Source: Thermoplasmata archaeon
Lineage (GTDB): Archaea > Thermoplasmatota > JAKEGO01
DNA: 13,774 nucleotides
Direction of reading: 5' to 3'
Assembly: GCA_022615805.1 (NCBI GenBank)
Contig: JAKEGO010000083.1
Span: 1 to 13,774 of the forward strand
Shown: in pieces, positions 1 through 8,600 of the stretch
How positions within the stretch are numbered: the stretch's first letter is position 1
Layout: every line of letters begins with the position of its first letter
Translations under genes and position numbers: made by a program
Notes under the pieces: model-generated
Seen by the model: only the letters and a program-made list of their open reading frames with translations
What the model was told of the DNA's origin: nothing
Databases searched by the model: none

Positions 1-3000
1 GAAGGGGAGGGCGGCTGGCGCATCAGCGTCCCACCAGTACCAGACGTCAGAAGCGTTCAGCGTCGCGTCCATCACATTCGCATCGATCTCCAGGACGCCG
101 GACTGGAGCGACTCGCCCGCGGGAGAGACGATGACGATCGACGGGGCGTCCGGGTCCACGATGACCTCCAGGCTCCCCGGCGTCTCCGCGTTCCCGAGCA
201 TGTCGGTCGCCATGTACTCGATGGTGTGGTTGCCCGCCATCGTGGGAAGCGTGAACTCCGCGGAATAGGCTGTCCACGCGGTCCACTCCGTGCCGTTCCA
301 GACGCGGTACTCGATCGCGTCGATGCCCGCGCCGCCGTCCAATGCCGTAAGGTTGAACTGGGTCGCTTCGGAAACGAATGTCATGTACCGTGGCATTCCG
401 ACGACGAGCGTCGAGACCGGCGCGGTGTCGTCCACGATGAGGGTCCGGTTGTTCGCGGTCTCAACGTTGCCCAGCTCGTCGGTGGCGTAGAACTCCAGGT
501 AGTAGGTACCATCGATCGCAGGAAGCGTGAAGTTGCCCGAATATGCCGTCCAGTCGCTCCATGCTGTCCCGTTCCAGATGCGACGATCGATGGCGCCGAC
601 GCCTGAACCGGCCCCATCGATGGATGTCAGGTTCACTTCCGTCATGGAGGTGATGTGGTCCAGATGTGAGGGTCCGGAGAGAGTAACGGAGGTTACTGGC
701 GCTGTTACATCGACGAAGAGCGTCCGGTTGTCGTCCGCCTCGACGTTCCCGAGGAGGTCCACCGCATGGACCTCGACGTGGTGGATGCCCTCCCACGTCA
801 GGGTGAACTCAACGGTATATGACGTCCATGTGCTCCACGAACCGTTCCATATGCGGTACATTATCGAATCGAGCCCGACGCCTCCATCGGTGGCCGTCAG
901 GTTGATCGGAGTGGCCTCTGTCACGAAGGGGATGTGCTGCGGTGAACCGACGGTGAGCGTCGATGCCGGGGGAGTGTCGTCGACCATTTGGGTGTGGTTC
1001 TGCGTCGCCTCGACGTTGCCCAGGTTGTCCGTCGCATTGAACTCGATGAAGTACGTCCCGTCGACCGCTGGGAGGGTGAACGGCACGGTGTAGGTCGTCC
1101 ATGCGCCCCACGAACTGCCGTCGTAGATACGGTAATCGATTGCCGCGACGCCGGAGCCCGAGCCGTCGCTGCCTGAGAGCGAGAACGGCGAGGAGGACGT
1201 GACATACGTGTCGTTGGCGCCGTACCTTGGCGAACCGACCGTCAGCGTCGTCGTCGGAGCTGTGTCGTCGACGAAGATGTCGATCGTCTGGTTTGCCTCG
1301 GTGTTGTTCACATTGTCAACGGACCGGTAGTAGATGGTATGGGCGCCTGCGGCGCTCACGTTGAACGGTGAGCCGTATGTCATCCAGGGGAGGGAGTCCA
1401 CGAAGTACTCGGTGTACTGCACCCCGCTGGCGGCATCGGTCGCTGACAGCGTGAAGGTCGTTGTGCTTGTGACGTAGGTCGGGGAGGTGCCGTGGCTGGG
1501 TGGGCCGACCATGAGGGTCGTCGTCGGGCCGGTATCTTCCACGACGCACGTCTGGTTCTGAACGGTCTCGTTGTTCCTCATGAGGTCGGTGCTGTAGTAT
1601 TCGATGTGGTACATGCCCTCCCCCGCGGTCAGCGTGAAGTCGCCGAGAGCCGTGTGGTTGAGCCATCCCGACCAGGCGCCGCCGTACCAGATGCGGTACC
1701 ATGTGGCGTTCAATCCGACGCCGGTCCCGTCGTCGACCGTGAAGCCGAAGACGGTCGTGTCGTTCACCCAGAGGGTCGTGCCGTTGCCGTACTGCGGCGT
1801 CCCGATGTCGATCGTCGTCGTCGGAGCCGTGTCGTCCACGAAGTGCGTCTGGTTGTTGTAGTCAAAGACCCAGTCGATGTTCCCGAGGAGGTCGATCGAG
1901 TACCACTCGAGGACCCACATCCCTTCATCCGTGAGCGAGAAGTTGCCGGTGTAGTTCGCCCATGCGGTCCATGTGGAGTTGTAGAAGAGCCTGTACATGA
2001 TGCCGCCCACGCCGACGCCGCCCATGCAGCCGAAGTCGGTAGCCGTGAGGTTGAACTCGGTGCCCGTCGTCACCCACTCGCCGTTGCGGTACAGCGGGTA
2101 CCCTACGTACTCGAACGACCACGGGCCGGAGATGTCCACGCGGTGGGTCTGGTTGTGCACGGACTCGTTGTTCCAGACATTGTCCATCGCGAACCACTCG
2201 AGGTAGTGCACGCACTCGCCGGAGAGGTTGAACGCCCCCGTGTACGTCGTCCACGCTGTCCACGAACCGTTGTAATATATCCTGTAATAGATTGCCGCGA
2301 CGCCGGAACTGCCGTCGTTCGCGTTCAACGTGAACATCGTCGACTCGTTGACCCACAGGTCGAGCGCGCCGTACTTCGGCGTGCTGACCGTCTTCGTCGT
2401 CGTCGGAGCCGTGTCGTCCACGTAGTGCGTCTGGTTCTGCGTCACCTCCGCGTTCCCGAGGAGGTCGACCGCGTAGAACTCGATGTGATGCATCCCTTCG
2501 CCCGTCAGCGTGAACTCCGTCGCATACGTGAGCCACGAGCTCCATGATCCGTACCACGTCCTGTAGAGGACCTCGTCAAGCCCCACCCCGCCGTTGCACC
2601 CGGCGTCCGTCGCGCTCAGGTTGAACGTTGTCGCGGACGTTACCCACATCCCGCCGCTGTAGCTCGGGCTCCCCACCGTCTTCACCGTCGTCGGCTCCGT
2701 CAGGTCGACGTAGAGCGTCACGTTCTGCGCCGTCTCATTGTTCCCGATGTTGTCCTCGGCGTTGAACTCGAGGTGGTGCAGGCACTCGCCAGTCAGCGTG
2801 AATTCCGTCGTGTAGCTCGCCCACGCGCTCCACGATCCGCCGTACCACACGCGGTACCATATGTCCGCAACACCGGTCCCGTTACCGTCCGTCGCCGTCA
2901 TGTTCAGTATCGTCGCCTCCGTCACCCAGTACGGGCCGGTGCCGACCTTCGGCGTCCCCACCGTCAGCGTCGTCGTCGGCGCCCAGATGTCGCTCCAGTA

Positions 3001-4911
3001 GAGCGTCGTGAACGTCTGGTCGTACCACGGGGAGTAGTCAACCGTGCCGCGGCTGGCGTTGTCGCGCGAGTCGTGGACCGCGTCCAGTATGTCGGTCTCC
3101 AGGACGCTGCCCCAGTAATTGTACTCGGCGGAAACGTCGTCCGCGCCCGCGACGTGGAGGGCCTGCAACGCGTTGCCGGAGATGTCGGTCGTCTCGATGG
3201 AGATGCCGGCGGCGTCGGCGACGAGACCTACATAGCAGTCCGTGACCGTAGATCCTTCGAGGGTCGCAGCACCGGCGACGTAGAGACCGTACTGCCCGGG
3301 ACCGGAGCCCGAGGAGGAACCCGCGAACTCGACGGTCGAATCCTTCATCCACAGGACCCCGCCCGACTGCACCTGGAATTCGTAATTGAACGAGCCGTTG
3401 CGCGTGACGGTCGTGCCGTTGATGACGTTCAGCTCGCCGCCGCTGAGGATCCAGATGTGGTACTGGAGGTCGGACGTGCAGTCCATGGACACGACCGATG
3501 CGTTCCACGTGACGTTGCCGCTGATCTCGATGTCCTCGGCATATATCGTGTTCGGGCTGTTCCCAAGGGTCCATGAGCTTCCCGCCGCGATGACGATGTC
3601 ATCGCCCATCCGGATGGTGACGTCGTCCATCACGAGCGTGCCGGAGGTGACCGTGATGCCGCCCGTGAGGGTGAGGTCGCAGCTGGAGAGGGTCACTGTC
3701 GCGCCGTTGGTGACTGTGATGGTGTCGATCGTCTCGGTGAGGCCGGATATGGTCTCGTCGGCATTGAAGCTCATGACGAGTGAGTTCGTGCCGTTCCCGA
3801 TCATCTGCGTGTAGAACGGATCGTAGAGCACGTTCGCGGTCACGTTGTCGCCGGAGCCGGAACCCACCCCGTCGGGGCCGTCCGTCGCGCCCCAGTAGTT
3901 GTAGGTCGCGTCGACGACGTCGGTGCCCTCGTTGTACACGCCATAGTCCGCGTTATCGTAGATGTCGTTGTACATGGCGGTGATGTCGGTCCCGTACCGC
4001 GCCCATATGCCGTTATCGTTGTTGGTCAGGGTGTTGTACGAAAGCGTGATGGTCAACGTCGAGCCCCAGTCGCCGTCGGTCCCGACGCGGATGCCGTGCT
4101 GGCAGTTCTGGATCTCGTTGTCCGTGATGGACTTGTTCACATAGGCATTGCCGCATGGAGGGCGAGCGAACCACCGGATCCCGTAGACGCCCTGCGTGGT
4201 GTTGCTGTCGATGGTGTTGCCGACGGCGTTCACCTCGCTCGACTCCGAACTGATCGCGGAGAAGATGTAGCCGTAGAACTCGTTGTCGTAGACGGTCACG
4301 TTGCCGGTGCCGTTGAACGGGTTGACATAGACGCCCTCGCCCATGTTGTCCCAGTCGCAGTAGAAGACGTTGCCCCTGACGACCAGGCCGCCAACGTCCG
4401 CGTTCTTGCCGGTCTGGATGCCGGTCCCGCCGACGCCGCTGGCGTCGCCGGTGTAGATCACGTTGTCCCGGATGATCACATCGGTCACATCGGGGCCGTT
4501 GAGGTCGCTGACCACGAACCCGGTGCCACCGCGGCCGTCGCCCGCCCCGTTGAAGTCGAACAGCATGTTCTCGATGACCGTCCCGCTGGCGTCGATCTCG
4601 ACATCGTAGACGCCGGCCGAGGGTACGGAGCTCCACTGCACGATCGCGCCGGTCCCGTTGCCGGTGATCGTCACCCCGACAGTGACCACGACCTGCTCGT
4701 CGTACGTTCCCTCATAGACGTAGATGTGATCGCCGGTTGTCGCGTTGTCGATCGCATCCTGTATCTTGTCGTAATCCATCCACACGCCGACATCGTCGTC
4801 GACGATGATGTCGGCCGCCTCTGTCGATGGCGCGAGCAGCGCGATCGACAGTACGACGCAAAGGGCCATCACGACAAGTCCAAAGGTCCTTCTAGCAACC
4901 TGTTCTATCAT
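1..4911 (-). CDS. Large secreted beta-helix / Ig-like repeat surface protein (3' end beyond window)
   Basis: The frame is open from ATG at 4911 to base 1, giving 1,637 residues without a stop, so the C-terminus is missing. Residues 1-32 form a signal peptide: arginines near residues 7-8, a hydrophobic core (about 10-28) and a T-E-A|A cleavage site. Residues 34-630 are Asn/Gly/Thr-rich short beta turns of the NosD/PbH1 right-handed beta-helix type, beginning I-I-V-D-D-D and D-A-I-D-N-A-T; two segments end in N-Y-W-G (338-341 and 598-601), a hallmark of archaeal beta-helix surface proteins. Residues 644-1588 are ten Ig-like repeats. From 1589 a different Ig-like domain starts (A-P-S-I-V-I-V-S-P). 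Dozens of N-x-S/T sequons suggest glycosylation. Likely role is adhesion or cell-envelope architecture; ligand unknown. Some beta-helix families are carbohydrate-active, but I see no catalytic motif. The start is chosen because the ATG at 4916 meets a stop after two codons. The ribosome binding site (AAGGGGAT) is weak. Confidence 0.9.
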   Translation of the reverse strand, partial: MIEQVARRTFGLVVMALCVVLSIALLAPSTEAADIIVDDDVGVWMDYDKIQDAIDNATTGDHIYVYEGTYDEQVVVTVGVTITGNGTGAIVQWSSVPSAGVYDVEIDASGTVIENMLFDFNGAGDGRGGTGFVVSDLNGPDVTDVIIRDNVIYTGDASGVGGTGIQTGKNADVGGLVVRGNVFYCDWDNMGEGVYVNPFNGTGNVTVYDNEFYGYIFSAISSESSEVNAVGNTIDSNTTQGVYGIRWFARPPCGNAYVNKSITDNEIQNCQHGIRVGTDGDWGSTLTITLSYNTLTNNDNGIWARYGTDITAMYNDIYDNADYGVYNEGTDVVDATYNYWGATDGPDGVGSGSGDNVTANVLYDPFYTQMIGNGTNSLVMSFNADETISGLTETIDTITVTNGATVTLSSCDLTLTGGITVTSGTLVMDDVTIRMGDDIVIAAGSSWTLGNSPNTIYAEDIEISGNVTWNASVVSMDCTSDLQYHIWILSGGELNVINGTTVTRNGSFNYEFQVQSGGVLWMKDSTVEFAGSSSGSGPGQYGLYVAGAATLEGSTVTDCYVGLVADAAGISIETTDISGNALQALHVAGADDVSAEYNYWGSVLETDILDAVHDSRDNASRGTVDYSPWYDQTFTTLYWSDIWAPTTTLTVGTPKVGTGPYWVTEATILNMTATDGNGTGVADIWYRVWYGGSWSAWASYTTEFTLTGECLHHLEFNAEDNIGNNETAQNVTLYVDLTEPTTVKTVGSPSYSGGMWVTSATTFNLSATDAGCNGGVGLDEVLYRTWYGSWSSWLTYATEFTLTGEGMHHIEFYAVDLLGNAEVTQNQTHYVDDTAPTTTKTVSTPKYGALDLWVNESTMFTLNANDGSSGVAAIYYRIYYNGSWTAWTTYTGAFNLSGECVHYLEWFAMDNVWNNESVHNQTHRVDISGPWSFEYVGYPLYRNGEWVTTGTEFNLTATDFGCMGGVGVGGIMYRLFYNSTWTAWANYTGNFSLTDEGMWVLEWYSIDLLGNIDWVFDYNNQTHFVDDTAPTTTIDIGTPQYGNGTTLWVNDTTVFGFTVDDGTGVGLNATWYRIWYGGAWSGWLNHTALGDFTLTAGEGMYHIEYYSTDLMRNNETVQNQTCVVEDTGPTTTLMVGPPSHGTSPTYVTSTTTFTLSATDAASGVQYTEYFVDSLPWMTYGSPFNVSAAGAHTIYYRSVDNVNNTEANQTIDIFVDDTAPTTTLTVGSPRYGANDTYVTSSSPFSLSGSDGSGSGVAAIDYRIYDGSSWGAWTTYTVPFTLPAVDGTYFIEFNATDNLGNVEATQNHTQMVDDTPPASTLTVGSPQHIPFVTEATPINLTATDGGVGLDSIMYRIWNGSWSTWTSYTVEFTLTWEGIHHVEVHAVDLLGNVEADDNRTLFVDVTAPVTSVTLSGPSHLDHITSMTEVNLTSIDGAGSGVGAIDRRIWNGTAWSDWTAYSGNFTLPAIDGTYYLEFYATDELGNVETANNRTLIVDDTAPVSTLVVGMPRYMTFVSEATQFNLTALDGGAGIDAIEYRVWNGTEWTAWTAYSAEFTLPTMAGNHTIEYMATDMLGNAETPGSLEVIVDPDAPSIVIVSPAGESLQSGVLEIDANVMDATLNASDVWYWWDADAPAALPF
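148..2982 (-). repeat. Ten Ig-like repeats of ~95 residues inside the beta-helix protein gene
   Basis: Repeats begin with A-P-T-T-T-x-x-V-G-x-P, continue with V-T/N-x-x-T-x-F-x-L-x-A-x-D, Y-R-I/V-W, W-S/T-x-W-x-x-Y-T, F-T-L, H-x-I-E-F-x-A-x-D-L-L-G-N-x-E and end N-Q-T-x-x-V-D-D-T. They cover residues 644-1588. Two subtypes tend to alternate: one with S-G-V-A-x-I and D-N-x-x-N (repeats 1, 3, 7, 9) and one with G-V-G-L-D-x-I and D-L-L-G-N (2, 4, 8). Repeat 6 is aberrant and lacks the W-x-x-W core. The linker DNA between units is nearly identical at several junctions. The type matches OmpL47-like/Ig-like repeats common in Thermoplasmatota surface proteins; they probably act as a rigid stalk. Confidence 0.85.
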
Positions 4912-4949
4912 ACCATATCCCCTTGATGGCGAAACGAAAGCGGATTTCC

Positions 4950-4957
4950 CTTATAAA
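4950..4957 (-). promoter_or_regulatory. Candidate archaeal TATA box for the beta-helix gene
   Basis: The minus strand reads TTTATAAG, about 39 bases before the ATG at 4911, preceded by the purine-rich GGAAGG that could serve as a BRE. Transcription would start roughly at 4925-4930, giving a leader of about 15-20 bases. The surrounding 148-base gap (4912-5059) is the only AT-richer stretch between the genes. A bacterial reading (TTGCTA and a -10-like box about 17 bases apart) is possible but fits less well with the rest of the window. Confidence 0.5.
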
Positions 4958-5031
4958 CCTTCCAGTAAATGTGTAGCAATCCCGCCTTCCAGCCTCTTGC
5001 ACATCCCACGGCCTCATGGCTTGCAGCGATA

Positions 5032-5051
5032 TCGAGGTCTCCTCCCCTCGA
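5032..5051 (-). other. Short hairpin just after the small membrane protein gene
   Basis: On the minus strand TCGAGG and CCTCGA form a perfect 6-bp stem with an 8-base purine loop, starting 8 bases after the TGA at 5062-5060. There is no T-tract. It could mark or protect the 3' end of the upstream operon transcript, or be chance in GC-rich DNA. Confidence 0.25.
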
Positions 5052-5059
5052 CGCCAGGC

Positions 5060-5611
5060 TCAATGCCGGGCACGTTCGAGGCGCATGGACACCATCGCGA
5101 ACATCGTCATGGCCACCATCACGACCAGCATCTGGTCGAACTCCGCCACCTCGAGCGACTCCAGCGCCTCGACGTCCTGCCTCTGCGAGATGCTTGCGTT
5201 GAGGACGTAAACGTTCTCCCAGTAGTCGTGCGCGGCGCCCCCGCCGGTGGCGTTGTGAGCGAACCAGTCTCCGTCGCCCCAGTCGCTGCCGTCCACCCAC
5301 ACGCGGAACTCGTCGCCGGTGTCCCACTCGTCGCCGCGGGTACCGTCGGGCAGGGTGACGCTGTACCACCCGGACGCGTCGAGGCCGGTCGGGTCAGAGT
5401 AAGTGTAGTTCGTGCCGTTGTGCGTGACGATGATCGCCACGTATGTGCCGGAATGACCGGTCGCCACGTCGTGGTCGGACTGGCGCACCTTCCCGAACAC
5501 GGCCTTGTCCTGGGCCGTCGCGAGCCCGGCCACGAACGCGAGGCAAATTATCGTGGCCAACAGGGGGATGAGCCTTCCCGTCGCCTTTCTCCTTCCATCG
5601 AAGTATCCCAT
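5060..5611 (-). CDS. Small secreted protein with C-terminal membrane anchor, unknown function
   Basis: The product is 183 residues. Residues 1-33 form a signal peptide: R-R-K at 7-9, a hydrophobic stretch at 14-31 and an A-T-A|Q cleavage site. Residues 34-157 form a compact, acidic, aromatic-rich beta domain (V-F-G-K-V, Y-S-V-T-L-P-D-G, W-D-T-G-D-E-F-R-V) that resembles carboxypeptidase-regulatory or Ig-like modules in which a dipeptide of gain (transport/attachment) is typical; no catalytic motif is seen. Four N-x-S/T sequons occur. Residues 160-176 form a Met-rich hydrophobic helix followed by R-L-E-R-A-R-H, preceded by A-E-F-D. This layout resembles archaeal C-terminal sorting or anchoring tails, though the P-E-F or P-G-F signature is not exact. 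The start is ATG 5611 because GGAAGTGAT lies just before it; GTG 5614 would be too close. The gene lies 12 bases after the Rhs gene, in the same frame, so coupled translation is likely. It may be a partner or anchor for the Rhs protein. Confidence 0.85.
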   Translation of the reverse strand: MGYFDGRRKATGRLIPLLATIICLAFVAGLATAQDKAVFGKVRQSDHDVATGHSGTYVAIIVTHNGTNYTYSDPTGLDASGWYSVTLPDGTRGDEWDTGDEFRVWVDGSDWGDGDWFAHNATGGGAAHDYWENVYVLNASISQRQDVEALESLEVAEFDQMLVVMVAMTMFAMVSMRLERARH

Positions 5612-5614
5612 CAC

Positions 5615-5623
5615 ATCACTTCC
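5615..5623 (-). promoter_or_regulatory. Ribosome binding site of the small membrane protein gene
   Basis: GGAAGTGAT begins directly after the TGA of the Rhs gene and ends three bases before ATG 5611. It matches GGAGGTGAT at eight of nine positions and decides the start codon. Its position against the upstream stop supports termination-reinitiation coupling. Confidence 0.7.
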
Positions 5624-8600
5624 TCAGGTATCGAAGTACCAGTATATCGCTCCTCCGCCCCCTCCGCCGCCTCCGCTGACGCCCTGCATGGCGACCATGT
5701 ACCCCTCGCCAAGGGCCACGTCCCAGTCGGTCGCGCCCTCCGGCATGACCGTTGCGTGGAACTCCCACGTCTGGTGGTCCACGAGGTAGTGCGACATCCC
5801 GGCGCAATCGGGGATGTCGTCGCAGTACCAGTCCGCCGTCCTCACCGTGGCCGCCTGGGTGAGGATCGCCCACGGGTTCCATTTGCCCACGGTCGAACCC
5901 TCGAGTGTCGAACGGTACCGTCCCCGGGCCAAGGTCGTCGAGCCCATCAGAGCCCCGGCGCCGCCGCCATCATAGGCGGCCACTATGTAGAACACCTCGG
6001 TCGAGTTCGGTGCGTACGTGTCGGTCCAGTTGTAGACCGTGCTCCCGTCCTCCAACACGGTGTACACGGGCGTCGTCAGGTCGAACGTGCCCCTGACCTC
6101 GGACCGGAAGACGCGGTACTCTGCGGCGCCGGCCACGTGTTCCCATGTGACGTTCACGCGGGATGAGTTGGTCGGATCGGTGCCGTCCAGGGAAATGCCG
6201 AAGTCCGCGGGGGCGGCCAGGCCGGGAGTCCTGTAGGACCAGGTCGGTGAGATGCCGGTAAGGGTGAAGGTCGAGTTCGCCGATAGCGCCACCATGTAGG
6301 CCTCACCCTGGGCCATCGGCCAGTCGGTCGCGCCCTTCGGCATCGCCGTGGCATGGAACTCCCATTCCTGCTGGTCCACGAGGTAATGGCTGATGCCAGT
6401 GCAGTCGGGGATCATATCGCAGTAGTCGTCAGCGGTCCCGGTCCAGAAGGGCTGGAATGGCATGGAGATGTCGCACCAGAAGCCGCCCCCTCCGCCCCCT
6501 CCTCCGTTTGCGAGCTCCATCGTCAGCTTCCCGGCTACCCTGGAGGGTACCCCTGGATCGCCGCCCGTGTCGTTGATCGCCCTGACCATGTAGAATAGGA
6601 GGGGTTCGAAGTTCATGTTCGCGGGATCGTTGACGCCGTAGTGGGTCCATGTCGTGCCTGTCACCGTCGCGATCTCCACCGTGTCCCACACGTCGGGATC
6701 GCTGGTGCCGTAGATCCGGTAGGCGTCGGCCATGGGGACCGGGAGCCATGTCAGCGTGAGGTCATTTCCGCTCAAGCCGGTCGCCGTGGCGTTCGCGATG
6801 GTCGGCGGGAGCAGTTCCCCGACCGAGAGGTGGACCCTCGAGCGGTCGTTGTACGGGTCGTCGTCGATGTCCGGCTGATTGAGCTCGACGTCGAAGCGGA
6901 CCTCCCCGCGCGGCAAATCGCAGCTTATGTCGACGTCACTGGACTCCCCGGGGCTGAGCGTGAAGGGGCCGACCGTCCCGCTCTCCTCCTCGAAGTAGGC
7001 GATGGCGTTGACGCGCACGTCGTCCACGAAGACGTCCCTGCCCTCCGGGCCCTCCCACACGAATGCCATGTGGAAGGAGTCGGCATGTCGGACCGACTCG
7101 TCCACCGGGACGAGCACCTCGTTCTGGAAGCCAGTGTACTCCGTCCACTCGTACGGCCTGATGGTCAGAAGCGGATCCCCGAAGTCCTCGGGGTCCGATG
7201 CGCCGGTGGTCGATGCATACACCGAGAGGGTGTTCATGTACGTCTCGTTGGCCGCGTCGAAGTAGAAACCGATACGCGGGAGGCGCCAGTCCGACGGGTC
7301 CATCTCCGGCGAGACGAGCCACTCCTCCTGGTACTCCATCGGGCCGCCGTAGACGCCGGCGGACAGGTTGCTCTTGTGGCCGTGGTTCTTGATCCCCCAT
7401 GTCTCTCCCGACATGTCAGAGCCGAGGTTCCAGACGGTCCACATGGTGATGTCTCCGCTCTCGAAGCCCTCCGAGAGGACATCGCCCTGGCGCAGGAGGT
7501 CGAGCCTGTAGTGGACCTCGTGCGTGCCCGCATCGTCGCCAGCGTTCTCGAGGCGGATAGAGATGGCGTCGTCGTACGGGGATGCGAAGTCGCCGTCGAG
7601 CGGCTCGACGGGGTCGACCTTCCAGTCGTCGAGGTGCGGGTAGAGGGAGTCGCGGTAATCGCCGCATGTGCCGGCCATGGCCGCCGGCTCTGGATCGAAG
7701 AGCGTGGGGGTGAGAGCGAGGCCCATGCATTGGTCGAAGAACGAACGCGGTTGGACATCGAAGAACGACCCGGGAGATATGTCGAATGACGGGTCGCTGC
7801 ACGTGCCGCCGGCCGACCCGGCCGGCATGTCCGGGTCCGGCGAGGACACCGAGCGGGCAAGTCCCGCGAGCATCCGCTGTACGTACCTCGGATCGGGGTC
7901 CCACAGGATCTCGCCGTTCTGCCACGGGTCCCTGCTGTCGTAGACGACCGGGGACCATGCGGAGGTGGTCCCGCTCTCGAAATCGTCCGCGAACAGTGGA
8001 GGCTCCCAGGGGGGTGTGACGGGTCCCTGTCCCTCGGTGCCACGCGGGGTCGGTGTCGGCGTGGGCGTCGGTGTCGGCGTCGGTGTGGGGGTCGGCCGAG
8101 GGGTCGGCGTGGGAGTCGGCGTCGGGGTAGGGGTCGGGGTGGGCGTGGGCTGCGGCCGCGGCTGCGGGACGGGGCCGCCCTCCGGCGGGCGCCTGCCGGG
8201 GCCGGGCGTTATGACCACGGGGCCGTTCGGACCGACCACCGTGCCCGGGCCGACGGGTATCTCCACCTTCGGCCCGAAGGCGCCCGGCGTCTCCCGGGAA
8301 TGGAGGCCGACGTATTCCTCCCAGACCTCCCAGTAGATGTCGTAATCGACCTTCACCGTGGCGCTGTTCAGCGCCTGCTCCATACTCGCCATCGCGTTCT
8401 CCCAGTTGGCCGAGGTCTCGGCGCTGATCATGAGGCCGATGCCGCCGGACACGACGCCGAGGATGGAGCCGACCACCGGGATGCAGCCGAGCCCAGCGCC
8501 CACGGCCGTGTTGACATCTCCCGCGGTGCCGGCGGCCCTGGCGCTATCGGCGGACGCCCTGCCCGCCTCCCGCGCCGCCTCGTCGTACTCGATCTCGGTC

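Noticed and set aside
1492..2547. Plus-strand open frame of 351 codons opposite the Ig-like repeats
   Set aside because: The sequence is a repetitive antisense image of the repeats on the minus strand, without a plausible start.
4908..5369. Minus-strand frame of 153 codons overlapping the small protein gene and the promoter region
   Set aside because: Arg-rich out-of-frame translation that overlaps the better supported gene at 5060-5611 and covers the TATA-like box; no signal or domain.
5624..5626. TGA as a selenocysteine codon
   Set aside because: It is directly followed by a good ribosome binding site and a new start with its own signal peptide; no SECIS-like element was recognised. Ordinary termination is simpler.
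4805..6166. Plus-strand open frame of 453 codons crossing all three genes
   Set aside because: It overlaps two coding genes and their promoter region in antisense and shows no domain or start signal; GC-rich DNA makes such frames common.
8045..8149. Pro-Thr tract as a frameshifted or junk segment
   Set aside because: The frame stays open on both sides with sensible domains, and Pro-Thr stalks are normal in surface proteins.
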